A DNA stretch of 64,000 nucleotides from Xanthostigma xanthostigma (lineage: Eukaryota > Arthropoda > Insecta > Raphidioptera > Raphidiidae). The notes under the pieces were generated by a model, which saw only the letters and a list, made by a program, of their open reading frames with translations, had not been told where the DNA came from and did no database searches. A program made the translations under genes and the position numbers. The first letter of the stretch is position 1. Every line of letters begins with the position of its first letter. This document shows positions 23,883-34,974 of the stretch, in pieces. The DNA is taken from contig OY754468.1 of NCBI GenBank assembly GCA_963575645.1, positions 24,204,465 through 24,268,464 of the forward strand, read 5' to 3'.

Positions 23883-25313
23883 AAATTTTATTTAATCCTT
23901 TTTCAATTAAATCGCTTATATCCGCCGTGGTTTTTTTTAAATTTATAAGTTTGTTTTTTATTTTATTTGAAACATTTTAGAGATTTATGGCACTAAGAAC
24001 CATCGCAGATACATTACAAACACTTTAGAGAAAACCGCATCTGACTTGATCAAACCGTTTTCGAGATAAATGGCGACATTCGAGTGCACAAACCAACAAA
24101 CAAACAATCTCTCATCCTAAACGCATATACCTTTTCCGTTCCGTCGTGGGTAAAAAATAAGAAGAAATTCGACTGCACAAAAATGAAACTAACTAAAAAA
24201 TTAATGCGTGTAATCTTTACGCAGTTTCTGCTATTGCAGAATCTGCGTAAACACGTTACTTCCATCCAAGAAAAGATCTGCGTTACTCTCAAGTCGCACC
24301 TAAAGAAGTTTTACTAACTAAAACTAAAAAGAAGAAAACAAATCAGAAAACCTCAACATGCAAGCAGGTGAGAACGTATTCAAAAACAAAAGATAGAGAC
24401 AAATGGTCCCCAACTGGTGCGTGTTGAGGTTATTATTTTCTTCTTTTTGGTAATTAGTTAGTTTCATTTTTGTGCAGTCACGTTTCTTGTTTTTTTTTAT
24501 TGTATTGTCATCGGAACTACACACGTGAGCAAAATTTCAACTCAATCGGATAACGAGAAAGAGTTGAAAAAGCTGTCGCAACATTTGAAACTTGAAAAGC
24601 TATTTTACCTATTTTTTTATAACTCGTTTAATAATCTGTATTGTGTGTAATGTAAATCAAAAAGATGCACCTTGCGCAAGTATTTTGTCATCATTTGTTC
24701 ACAAATTATTTCGCTCTCTTAACTCCATCCTTGGCTGTAACAAATCGTGTTAATGAGAATAATGAATGCTAATGGAGCATTGGCTTGTTACACCTTATAC
24801 ACTAATTAATTCTGCACATCGTTTGAAGGACACATATCAATGAAACCGACTCGCTATTTATAATTTTATTAATTATTGTGTCTAGATTTGGACAGAAGAG
24901 AAACAAAATTGTATTAATCTGCGGTATTTTTGTATAGTTTGCGTTTTTCACACCATATTTACCAGGGTCTGCCGAACACGCTTATAAATGTACTTATTGA
25001 CGCACCTATCTCTAGATAAATCTCTTGTTAATTGTGTTTTTATGATTTCATCATTAATTAATATTAAACACATTTTCGGAAATTAGCAGCCGTGATAAAA
25101 TAATCGCAGATACCCAATTGTTACAATTTCCACTTCGCTTAACGGGACTTGAAAATAGCCGAGCGTGTAGCAATTCCGTTGTTTATATGGCGTTTCATTG
25201 GTTTCTCTATTACAAGCTCACAGCTCCCAGATTCTAATCCGACAACTGGTAAAGGTATAATCATTTTGGATTTAGAATTTATTATTGAAAAACTTATTAA
25301 TTGAAAAAATGAA
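23883..25313. other. Intergenic with inverted and dispersed repeats
   Basis: Inverted ~40-bp arms lie at about 24154-24200 and 24441-24502, sharing GACTGCACAAAAATGAAACT. Between them (24241-24316) is a dispersed block also found at 45661-45735 (GCGTAAACACGTTACTTCC ... CCTAAAGAAGTTTTACT). 24040-24110 resembles an RTE 3' end. No coding exon recognised. Confidence 0.45.
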
Positions 25314-25806
25314 TAGGGTTGCCAGTCATAAAAATAGAAAAACCGGACTCGGCATTATATTTAACCGGACATTTAGTCCTAAAAGCCGGACTACCTTTTT
25401 CAATAAACTTGACTAGGTATTTTTAATTGTTTTATATCAATCAATCACAGTTTTACTACAAAATTAACTAAAATTCACAGCGAAATTCTATTAAATAGAA
25501 AATACGAGACAACAAACACAAATTCTTCTGGTAAGAAAAACGAAAAGATCTTCATTAAAATTAAAATAATAGCTACATGCTAATATTTGGCTTTGGCTTT
25601 TCTATTAGGGAAATAAAAAAATCTTTAAACATTTAAAAAAAATAACAAAATTCCATTTTAGATATGAAAATTGGGAATTTATTTTATCACAAATGTCATT
25701 TTCCTTGAAAGTTCATTGAAAAAAAGTCGGGCTTGTAAATATTTGGCTGGGCACAACCGTAAAAAGCCACACATGTGCGGCTAAAGCCGGATGCCTGGCA
25801 ACCCTA
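25314..25806. mobile_element. hAT-like element with TAGGGTTGCCAG ends
   Basis: A 12-bp perfect TIR (TAGGGTTGCCAG / CTGGCAACCCTA) plus inverted subterminal CCGGA words on both sides. No matching flanking octamers were found, so the superfamily is assigned by terminal motif only. 493 bp, no transposase. Confidence 0.6.
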
Positions 25807-26787
25807 ACTAGACACAAATAACCCTTATCTAATTGTTGATACCCTTCAAAAAATTGCTTTTTAGTCAAAAAAAATAGATAGCCTATAATTTAGAAAGATA
25901 GTACTTGTGAGAACGATTATAAAAAATATGTAATGGATAATATTACGAAGTATTACACTCCCAGCACGGCCGATGATAAAAATAATAAAAAATTTTAGTG
26001 TATAAAACAAACCAAAAAAAATTTTTTTAAGCCCCTGACAATAATTCTTCGATTTAAACTCACTCTTCTCTACAAAATCCAAAAAAATCACTACTTACCC
26101 TAAAATGCACGGTTGACTATTTTTTAAAGCCGGATTGGTTGTATTACAAGGGTCTAATCTGAGAACTTGTGAAAAATTTCAATTATTGCATTTTCAATTC
26201 TCTATTAAAAAAAAGAATAAACTGAAAATATGAATTGATGTAATCCTGACATTCGAGTGCCTTAAATAACTATATATATATTTTTTCTTAAAGGTGGAGA
26301 ACATATTTCAATCGACCAATTAAGTATTAACAGGTACCATTACTATTTTTTTAGTTATGAAAATGCATATACGAGAATCTATAAAGACCCTGATATTTTT
26401 TCACATGTGTTTCATAAGAAAGATTTATAAGGTTAATGATTTAAATTTTGCTAAGTGGTACGAAGGTCGATTGATGCACAGGTGAATTTAAAAAGTACAA
26501 CACACCCATATATTACTAGCTAGTAGCTACATAGCAAGCGTAAATATAACGTTAACCACGCGTCTTTTTTTATTTTTTGAACACCAAATAAAGTATTATA
26601 CAGCGTGGATGACTTTAGAGATACGAACGATCAAAGTTATCAAAGGTTCTTTATTTTTTTGGTATGCTGATTGATTTAAATTTTTTTTAGATTTTTTGGA
26701 GGATTGCTTATATGCTCCAAGTATCTGTTTTACAAAGCGCTTTAAACATTAAAAGTTCGTGAACAGTTATAATTCAAGTGCCATCAA
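25807..26787. other. Intergenic, no gene recognised
   Basis: The 76-codon minus frame (25861-26091) is hydrophobic and AT-driven with no domain. No repeats with clear ends. Confidence 0.45.
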
Positions 26788-27957
26788 GCATTTTTGGGTA
26801 GGTATATATTGAAAATTTGTGTATAACATTTCTTTTGTAATGTCAATACAAAATCGAACACCTGACTGAAGGGTACAGGGGTCTGCCAAGTCTTAAATTT
26901 TAAAGATTGCGAAATTTTATTTGTATAAAATAAGTCCTTGAAGCATTTTGAAATATCAATATCTTCAAATTTAGTAGATATTTGTTAAAATAATTAATAA
27001 CAAATAAGCCAGATCATTTAGTCGGTTCTAAACGTCTGCAAGCGGTTACAAAATTGTCTATTATATGTGAGCGCGGTAAAGACGCTAGTGGTAGGTCTGA
27101 GAGAGAGAGAGAGAGAGAGCGCTTATATGGGCTGAGTTGAAGTGTGCTGTGATGCGATCATTAAGATGGATGCGATATACGCCGACATATGCTTTCTTTC
27201 ACACTTCAACCTACCCGCAGCGTCTTAAGGCCAGTGCACACGAGGCTAGAAACGCTGCTAGATTCCTTGCTAGATTTGCCTACTAGTTTTCTAGCGCTGG
27301 TTTTCTTGATTGCTGTTATGTGCTCGCTTCACACGAGATTATTTTTCAAGCGTGTTTTGTGGATAGATCAGGTGCGCGCGCAGTGACAGTTCGAATATAA
27401 ACACAAAGCAAAACGTGTCTGTTGTCTGGCAGAATGACGCCATGTGGGTATTCAAGTGCCCACGTGAAGATACTGCTTCCTGATTGGTTCTTGCTCACAC
27501 CTAGCAACAAATCTAGCAGGGAAAATATCCTCTGTTCTAAACTGTTCTGAGCTAGCAAGGCAGCCCGCAGTGACGTCATTTCCAGCTTCGTACCCAACCT
27601 ACTGGCTAGCAGAACTCTTAGCAACATTTCTAGCAGCGTTTCTAGCCTCGTGTGCAGCGACCTTTACTCGCACTCACGTATAATTGACAGTTTTGTAACC
27701 GCCTGGCAGACATTTAGGCCCAACTAAATGATCTGGCTTATTTATTTTTTATTTTAACAAACACTTTTGGAAGTATTAAAATTTCAAAATGCCTCAAGGA
27801 CTTTCTTTGCAAATAAAATTTCGCAGTGTTAAAATGTAAATTGGCTAAGTCCCACTACCATTCAGCCAGGTCTGTGATTTTGTATTCAGACATTACAAAA
27901 GAAGTGTTAGACTAATTTTCACGTTGCCTCAAATACCTACCCAAAAATGTTTGTAAG
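26788..27957. mobile_element. Old inverted-repeat element carrying MITE copy D in its loop
   Basis: Left arm about 26788-27062 and right arm 27683-27957 pair imperfectly. Examples are GCCAGATCATTTAG facing CTAAATGATCTGGC, CCTTGAAGCATTTTGAAAT facing ATTTCAAAATGCCTCAAGG, and CATTTTTGGGTAGGTAT facing its complement. The loop holds a (GA)n microsatellite at about 27098-27119 and MITE copy D. Arm divergence suggests it is older than the MITE inside it. Confidence 0.65.
27227..27664. mobile_element. GGCCGCTGCACACG MITE, copy D
   Basis: Left end AAGGCCAGTGCACACGAGGC, right end CTCGTGTGCAGCGACCTT; internal blocks as in copies B and C. TTA-rich sequence flanks both ends. The minus frame at 27346-27627 is repeat-derived. 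Confidence 0.85.
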
Positions 27958-28692
27958 TTCTCCCTTACAATAAGTTCTCAGCACTGCCCAGCTCTGTAGT
28001 CACGCATGCTGAATGAACGGAAACTGCCTGCGTATTTCTAAAACCAATCACATTTTATGTACCAAACAATTGTATATTAAATATTTTATAAACAATTTTA
28101 TAAACAGTTTGAAACTTTCGAATTATAAATACTGCATTATTTACAAGAAATCTTACTAGGAATCGGTGAATTTATTAACAGTACCACCTACTTTTCTACC
28201 TGTTACTATACCAATTCAACAAATACAAGACTGTTGTTTAAAATAAACATGAAAGAAAAGCTTGACGTCAAAATTTAAGTGTAAGAAATAATGATAAATA
28301 TACAAATACATAGTTTTATGTCAGACATGCGAATGTATTGAGATCAAAATGTAATCGATTGTTTATTTTTTTGTAGAAAAAAGTGACAGAAACCTTGCAG
28401 TACAACAAGAGGCTCATCGCTGCAAGTGAACGTAGAAAACCATGGAGGTGAACGTACAAAGAGAATCTGTAAATACATCAAACACGTCTTAAAACTCCAA
28501 TATAAACAAAAACTGCGGTCCTAAAAACAACTAATATTTTAACTATCTCATAATTTCCGACCTTTAGTTCGACGCTCTATAAAACAGGTTTTACCTTTCT
28601 GCAATTTGCTGCTTTCGACTCTTTACGAGCTCTTAATCCTGGGTGGAGCGAGCCTGCATGTATATAAACAGTAATTATGTGATCATAATCTA
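27958..28692. other. Intergenic, no feature seen
   Basis: No coding frame or repeat ends could be supported. Confidence 0.45.
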
Positions 28693-28742
28693 AAGGCCGC
28701 TGCACACGAGGCTGCTGGTTTCGCCGCTAGAAACACTGCTGG

Positions 28743-29865
28743 AACTCGTTTTTTTTTTGAGGGGGAGGGTGAGGAAACCCTCATGTACACCCGCTCGCGA
28801 GTAGTGTCAGACAAAACCTCACTCCCTTTCTCTGAGCAGGCCACACCGGAAACCGCGCTAGCATTACTTCAGTGTGAGTGATTTTCCTTCACCCAGGCTC
28901 AGCTAAGTTCTCTTCCTTCTTTTTCTTTAGTCTCTATTATAGTTCGGAAGACTTTGTAGGCCTCTTGCCAACCCTCTTCTGATGCGAATAAAGTTTTCAT
29001 CATACACGAGGCATCGAAGTTCCTTTTCGTGTTCTTTAAGAAACCTGCGCTTATCCCTTATGCCATCTAACGCATATGGACAAAGTGTGTTCCGCGTCAT
29101 CTATCTCGCCACAGACACTGGAGGCTCGATCTCGGTCGAATAAGTACTTTAGGAAGCAGCCATGTCCCGAGATTGCCCGTGTCAGGTAGTAATCCACCTC
29201 TCCGTGTTTTCGCTCCATCCAGTCCTGAATGTTTGGGATCAGCCTGTGTGTCCAGCGACCATGCTTTCCATCTCTCCAGTTTTCTTGCCATTCTGTCATC
29301 AGGTCTCTCCTTGCGTTTTTCCTATCTCTCTTCTCGTACGTTTGGAGCCTTTTCTTGACTAGCAGCTCGATGCCAGCAATCACTCTCATTCCCTCTGCAG
29401 ATACTGTACGATATGCGCTGCACATTCTGATAGCGACAGATTTCTGAACTCTTGTCAGTTTCTGTTTAAGTTTCTGCGTTCTCGTCGCTTTGTGCCAGAT
29501 CGGAGTTCCATAGAGAAGTTGCGAGTGCACTACACTCGACAGAATTCGTATTTTTGACGCTCTAGGTCCTCCCATTAGACCTGCCTGTCGTTTTCTCTGC
29601 TTTCTGAGCTGTTTTTTCTACATGCCCTGCAAAGATGCACTTGGTGTCCATCCACACTCCTAATTGTTTAAGTGCTCTGCTTGGGTTCGATGCCTTGAAC
29701 ATGAAACTGTATTGGACCCAGTTTCCTATTTGTAGTCAGGAGAACTACTACAGTCTTCTCCGGGGCTAATTCCAACTTTCTGCTGGAGCTCGGGTTAGCT
29801 GCCATGTGGGTTACGAAGATAGAAATGACGTCCCTGCGGGTTCGTCTGCGAGGTGACAACATGGA
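28743..29865 (-). pseudogene. R1-clade non-LTR retrotransposon, 3' part, frameshifted
   Basis: The main minus frame (29575 down to about 29050) reads YGTPIWHKA, AYRTVSAEGMRVIAG, and WTHRLIPNIQDWMERKHG, then YYLTRAISGHGCFLKYLF and CGEIDDAEHTLSICVRW. This is the classic R1-clade C-terminus with its Cys/His knuckle. Upstream (29871-29690) another frame encodes ELAPEKTVVVLLTTNRK, the RT thumb region of the same protein. A frameshift lies at about 29670-29690. The RT catalytic core is missing (5' truncation). The 3' UTR ends in an A-run (T-run on plus near 28747). Confidence 0.8.
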
Positions 29866-30117
29866 TTTCAAAATTAGAACCGGGGCTATTTTTCTTGCTT
29901 GTTCGTCTGTTTGTTTTCAACAAGAAACAGGCATGAACAAACGGCCACAAACAAGCACGGTGTCATAGTGTGTGTTCTGTTCAGAGACAATACACGTCCA
30001 CTTTTCAAACTATCACTATGCGCGCACCAAACCCATCTACAAAGCAAGCTTTAATACATGCATCGTGTGAAGCGAACACATAAAAGCCATTACAAAAACT
30101 TGCGCTTGAAAACTAGT

Positions 30118-30455
30118 CAGGAGCGCCCACTTTTATAAAACCCCGTGGGTGCTCATGCTCGTTTGTTGACTCGGTTAAAAAAACTAGCGAAGTGCGAGAA
30201 CAGAAATGCACACTGACTAACGAACAAATATTCTACACAATCATGAAAATTGTATCTAAATTCGTCGAGTAGAATTCAAGTTATAAGGGAACAGAGAGTC
30301 AGTCGGACAAAAATGTTGCATTTTATAAATATAGAGATACAGAAGAGAAGAAAATAATATAGTTTTGATGTCTACGGTCATGAGTGCTCCAAATCCACTG
30401 TTTACTTCTCGTGGGCGCTACAGCTTCCGAGCACCCACGGGGTCGGTGCCCCCTG
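30118..30455. mobile_element. hAT MITE nested in MITE copy E
   Basis: The left end is CAGGAGCGCCCAC and the right end GGTGCCCCCTG. The flanking octamers AAACTAGT (30110-30117) and AAACTAGC (30456-30463) match at 7 of 8. Subterminal CCCCGTGGGTGCTCATG faces GAGCACCCACGGGG. A partial relative is at about 48500-48720 on the other strand. Confidence 0.8.
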
Positions 30456-30506
30456 AAACTAGCAGTTAAATCTGCAAAGAATCTAGCGGAATGTGCAGCG
30501 GCCTTT

Positions 30507-30869
30507 AGGTCATTGTCAAGTCAAATGTTTTCTGCTATCCGCAGCATGAGTAAGTAGTCAAAAAAATACAGATCAGAATAATGATCTTGGAAGTGTAATT
30601 TGAATTTGCTCTCAACATTCATTTACCTCGCTGAATATCTTGTGTATTTGTTATTTTCAATGCGGGAATGTTATGTAGGTTAAGATGAGATCACTTTATG
30701 TCTTCACGGTCCATAAATAAACATTTTTATACGAGGTCCATTTTTACATACAATATTCACGTATTAAAACAAGCGCAGTCAAATTCAGATTTCAAGGTCG
30801 GAACGGAAATCCGGATTTCTGAATTCACTTTTAAAATAATGATGTATAAAATTTGGATGTCAACAATTA
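30507..30869. other. Intergenic, no feature seen
   Basis: Short AT-rich spacer; nothing recognised. Confidence 0.45.
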
Positions 30870-30923
30870 CAGTAGAATCCGCATACAGCGATGGTCAAGG
30901 GGGGCCGGTGATATTACTTCGTA

Positions 30924-31106
30924 CTAACCGGACGATGCACAAAACGGCCTGAAATTTTCACGGGCTACTTTGTGTTTATTTTTCTTGATTGCTGAATGAG
31001 ACACACCTAATTCCTTCGCAATAATCGCATTCGATTCACCAGCTTCCAAATGTTGTATTATAGAGAAGATAATTATAACACTTTTTTCTTTAACTGAAAG
31101 TCCGTT
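30924..31106 (-). pseudogene. pogo/Tigger transposase N-terminal HTH remnant
   Basis: The minus frame reads LSVKEKSVIIIFSIIQHLE, then AGESNAIIAKELGVSHSAIKK and NKHKVARENF. This is the CENP-B/pogo-type N-terminal helix-turn-helix that binds the TIR; the usual form is lsxKeKxxii...G.s...iA...gvs.stI..i.k. The frame runs out near 30924. The DDE catalytic domain and CENP-B C-terminal domain are absent, so it is a fossil. Its upstream side is cut by the hAT insert whose left target site is 31178-31185. Confidence 0.75.
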
Positions 31107-31185
31107 GGTTAATGCAGTGATTGATAAAAAAATGATAAAATAGTAAGCAAAGATCTCTGACAATACTAAGTGATTTACTCGGCAA

Positions 31186-31699
31186 CAGTGCCGGATTAAC
31201 ACTCCTTGACATTCCTTGCTTATGGGCCCCATCTCTATATTTAGTTTATAAAAAAAATTGATGGAAAAAAGTTAAAAAGCATTGATTTTTAAGAAAAAAA
31301 TTGAATTTTACAATCAATGCTCCCATTGAAAACTTGGCTGTCTATAAAATCGGGCATTTTTATACAATTAATAGAAAAAAGTTTCAAAACTTTAAAACTA
31401 GAAAAATTGACCTAATTGAAAATTTTTTTTTTCGCTTATATTTTAAAAAATAAATTATTATTTATTTTTAACTTTTATACTTCTACAACTTCTAGACAGT
31501 TTTATATCAGTAAATAAAATTTTTGAGAACATGACAAGAAAAAAAAATTGTGTCAACAATTTTTTTTTTCTTGTCATGTTCTCAAAAATTTTATTGAGGT
31601 ACTTTTCATTTCTGAGTGGTGCATCTTGGTGCCCCCTGAGACGTGATGCCCTAAGCAATTGCTTAGGTAATGTGCTTATAGGTTAATCGGTCGGCACTG
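31186..31699. mobile_element. hAT MITE nested in the Tigger element
   Basis: Ends CAGTGCCGGATTAA and an inverted TTAATCGGTCGGCACTG. The flanking octamers CTCGGCAA (31178-31185) and CTCGGGAA (31700-31707) match at 7 of 8. Internally there is a strong hairpin around 31530-31580, with opposing A and T tracts joined by GTGTCAACAATT. Same family as 22584-23295. Confidence 0.8.
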
Positions 31700-31995
31700 C
31701 TCGGGAATAATATTACGTGCTTCTGGGAATGAGGGTAGTGGGGGCGCCAGGCGGCAAGATAATGCGAAGTATTTGTCCTTGAAATTATGAATGGTCTTAA
31801 GACGCGCGTCGTTCTAACCGGACAATTTTTAATAAGTTACGTCGCTCTAAGCGGTTGGTTGCTTTAACCGGAGTCGTACTAAACGGAGGTTACATTTACG
31901 TCGGTTGGTCGTACTAGCCGGATTCTACTGTAGTTTTTTTACAGATTAATTTCGCAAACATTGCAATCGTACCGTGTATTTTTTTATATTACAGT

Positions 31996-32315
31996 TTGGT
32001 ATATGCCCGTCTGCATATTCATTCCTATACAAGTGCTAACAATATACACAATTACGATACCCGCAACTGTCATCTTTTAGTAACACCAAAAGGGCACATA
32101 AACGTTTTTTTAAATAGTCCTCATAACTTTGCTATCCGAGCTTATAATAAATTGCCGTCGGAATATAAAAACCTAGCTTCTCTTGCGACCTTCAAAAATA
32201 AAATAAAAGAATTTTTAATTAAGAACGAATTTTACACTATAACAGAATTTTTAAACTTATAGCTTTAAGCTTCTCTTTTTTTGACATGTCAAATAAATGT
32301 ATTCATTTCTATTGA
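31996..32315 (+). pseudogene. CR1-group LINE 3' remnant
   Basis: The frame up to the stop at 32262 reads NYDTRNCHLLVTPKGHINVF, then FAIRAYNKLPSEYKNL and FKNKIKEFLIKNEFYTITEF. It has the order of the CR1/Jockey-group ORF2 C-terminus: the YxTRN motif, a YNKLP motif, then a basic tail ending in YxIxEFL. The short 3' UTR holds AATAAATG near 32295. The RT core is absent. Confidence 0.75.
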
Positions 32316-32979
32316 CAAAATATATTCTATTCTAAATAAACATAGGTACAAAAAACGATGCAAACTGAAAATTCGCTCTAAAAATCTTAATAGCTGTACA
32401 ATTAGACTAAACTACGATTTTTTATTCATATTAATTAAATCAACTTCCGTATAATTCATTAAAAAAAAACAATTCTCGCAGTATTTGGATTTTATAACCC
32501 GTTGCTATACATATATACAAGAATTTCGATTTTGAGGTATTGTGTAGGTGCTGCATGAACGGAGTACGTACAGGCCGCGCAAAAACATCACAAAGGCAAA
32601 TCACCGAGTTGCCCATTTGCGAAATTCACAAAACGCGCCTAAAGTTTTACTTCAATCATTAAAGTTAAATATCTTTATGATGTTTGGATGAAGAAACATT
32701 TTTCTTTTTAATCTTTTATATAAAATTTCGCATTTTCATTAAAAAAATAATTTGCGACTATACAAAAATTTTATAGGAGCCCTTCTTATGTGGAGACCCC
32801 GGAACTTCAGCTCCTGTTGTCCTCTCTTAAATCCGATACTATAGTATTATTGTATGCACAGGATTTTCGTAATAAAAATGAGCACCTGTAGAAGTTATAA
32901 TTATGTCAACGTTAAATTCGAAAACATCATGCTTACCTACAGCTGAATTATGAATACGTCATCTATACTGTGTGCTGGG
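32316..32979. other. Intergenic, one dispersed-repeat block
   Basis: A block at about 32574-32655 (GGCCGCGCAAAAACATCAC ... GCGCCTAAAGTTTTACTTC) is shared with about 54098-54190 and, at its 3' end, with 24288 and 45716. No gene recognised. Confidence 0.5.
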
Positions 32980-33169
32980 CAGTGGCGGATCCACGGGGGG
33001 AGGGAGGGGTCGGGTTCAACCCCCCCCCCTTCAGAGAATCAAAAATCCCAAATTAAAATCTTACTGCGTGATAAAAAAAAGCTTTTCATGTTTTTCATTA
33101 ATTCTCCGCAAAAGGAGTAAACATTTTTCAAGACCCCCCCCCCTTGCCGTAATCCTGGATCCGCCACTG
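32980..33169. mobile_element. hAT MITE, 190 bp
   Basis: Ends CAGTGGCGGATCCACG and CTGGATCCGCCACTG, then opposing G and C homopolymer tracts. Flanking octamers GTGCTGGG and GTGCTGGA match at 7 of 8. The 69-codon frame here is the repeat. Confidence 0.85.
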
Positions 33170-33368
33170 GTGCTGGAATAAAACAAAAAAAGAAAAAAAA
33201 ACAGATTCGGATTTTTTAATACATACCGGACATTATTGACGCAAAACTAAAGCAACTAACTATATAAACAGTACGGAAACTTGAATGATCAGTAAGAACA
33301 GCAACCCAACCGAAAAAAACAAACGACCCGACATAATTTTAACTTTCCTGCATCGTCATCCCTGCATT

Positions 33369-34150
33369 TTAACGTGATAACGTCTTATAAATTGATGAAT
33401 CACGTCAAAATAAAAAGATGAATGACCTAGCTGTCGACCCACCTATGTAAATAAAAAAAAAATAAAATAAAAAGATGAAACACCGGCTGCATGCACGAAA
33501 AAGTGTAACGTTCCTAAGTGAGCGACTAGAATGCCTTCGGTAATTTTGAAGCAGATATCATCAACCGATTGAGATGAAAATTTGTATACACGTTTAGTTT
33601 GAATGACAATGCATGGTTAGCTGTGTGACGTCACTCTAAATCCAATATGGCGGACTTCTAAAGATGGCGGAAATGCCTTCGGTAATTTTGAAGCAGATAT
33701 CATCAACCGATTGAGATGAAAATTTGTATACACGTTTAGTTTGAATGACAATGCATGGTTAGCTGTGTGACGTCACTCTAAATCCAATATGGCGGACTTC
33801 TAAAGATGGCGGACTAATTTTATTATGCTTTCCTACAATATGGGTATCAAATGAAAGGGCTTGCTGAGAATAACTCGAAAAATAAAGTGACGTTAGTTTA
33901 AATTCAATATGGCGGACTTCTAAAGATGGCGGACTAATTTTATTATGCTTTCCTACAATATGGGTATCAAATGAAAGGGCTTGCTGAGAATAACTCTAAA
34001 AATAAAGTGACGTCACTCTAAATCCAATATGGCGGACTTCTAAAGATGGCGGACTAAGTTTTTGACGTGATAACGTCTTATAAATTGATGAAACACCAGC
34101 TGCACGCACGAAAAAGTGTAACGTTCCGCCTGACCCTGTGCGTGCAAGCG
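33369..34150. repeat. Minisatellite array between direct repeats
   Basis: Two ~141-bp units (33531-33812) are followed by two ~120-bp units (33812-34055). All end in the block AATATGGCGGACTTCTAAAG followed by ATGGCGG. The array is bracketed by a direct repeat: CGTGATAACGTCTTATAAAT then AAAAGTGTAACGTTCC at about 33375-33515 and again at 34063-34127. This suggests either a transposon carrying internal minisatellites or a duplication. No protein coding. Confidence 0.75.
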
Positions 34151-34501
34151 AGAGCGCAGTAATGTATTATTAAATATAATATTCGAGCGGAATACGTTAT
34201 CACGTAAAACTATCGTCCGTAAACCGACTTTACAGACAACCAATTTTTTTTTAGGAGGAAACTAAGGCTGCGTCCTGACTATGCCGATCGGCAATACTAA
34301 GTGAAAAATCGGCACACGTCCACATACATTTTTTTTCAGTCGCGTTCGGTATTAATATACTAATATTTATTGGTTAAAGACCAAAAGGTATCAGTTCAGC
34401 TAGGAGCTGTTTTACAACTTAACCTACGGTTTCGACAAGATAAGTAGTGAGGAAGATGTTATACTGTAACATTTGAAAATGATTTGAGATATTCTTCTTA
34501 A
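34151..34501. other. Intergenic, no feature seen
   Basis: No repeat ends or coding frame supported. Confidence 0.45.
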
Positions 34502-34696
34502 CACGTTCGGTGCGCATGACGCATATGGTGCGTCTGCGCTGTAGTTACTCCTGTGCGTACGACGCACATGGTGCGCCCGATGAAGTTTAGTCTTCAATGA
34601 AGAATAGTACTGTTAGTATCGATACAAACAGTACTATTCTTCATTGAAGACTAAACTTCATCGGGCGCACCATGTGCGTCGTGCGCCCAGGAGTAA
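34502..34696. repeat. Near-perfect hairpin with GC-rich base
   Basis: Arms 34545-34614 and 34626-34696 pair almost perfectly (CGACGCACATGGTGCGCCCG, then a stretch with TTCAATGAAGAATAGTACTG) around an ~11-nt loop AGTATCGATAC. A degenerate tandem copy of the GC-rich arm base (GTGCGCATGACGCATATGGT) precedes it at about 34510. A transcript would give a ~70-bp stem. Confidence 0.8.
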
Positions 34697-34974
34697 TTCA
34701 AATAAAAGAAAATTCGTTTTATTTCTCTTTGTTCTCTTATACGGTTATACCGTGCGCAACTTTTTTTTTCTTCAAAAGTTGAAAAGGGAAAAAAAGAAAA
34801 AAACACTTCCATTGTACAAATAGCCTTTTTTAAATTTTAATATTTTTGTCGTCACATCATATGTAACAAAATGTTAAATTAAAAAACAATATAAGAATCC
34901 AATAACATTTTTTTATAAAGTAATCTTCAAAGAAACGAATATTTCTTTCAATATGTTATAACCTACTAGCGGCG

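Larger units (their letters stand above)
28693..30506. mobile_element. GGCCGCTGCACACG MITE, copy E, expanded by two nested insertions
   Basis: AAGGCCGCTGCACACGAGGC at 28693 and GTGCAGCGGCCTT ending at 30506, both with TA outside. MITE body, in reverse orientation relative to copy A, is visible at about 29866-30117 (AAATAGCCCCGG-type block, GCGCGCACC block). An R1-type LINE fragment (28743-29865) and a hAT MITE (30118-30455) have been inserted, giving an insertion order of MITE first. Confidence 0.75.
30870..31930 (-). mobile_element. pogo/Tigger element, internally deleted, with nested hAT
   Basis: The TIR is CAGTAGAATCCG at both ends, with TA outside (30868-30869 and 31931-31932). Subterminal arrays of short motifs like TACTAACCGGA and TCTAACCGGA occur on both sides, characteristic of Tigger families. 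A remnant of the transposase N-terminus is at 30924-31106. A hAT MITE (31186-31699) interrupts the element. Confidence 0.8.

Noticed and set aside
25861..26091. Membrane protein gene
   Set aside because: Hydrophobic only through AT-rich codons; no domain, splice sites or poly(A) signal.
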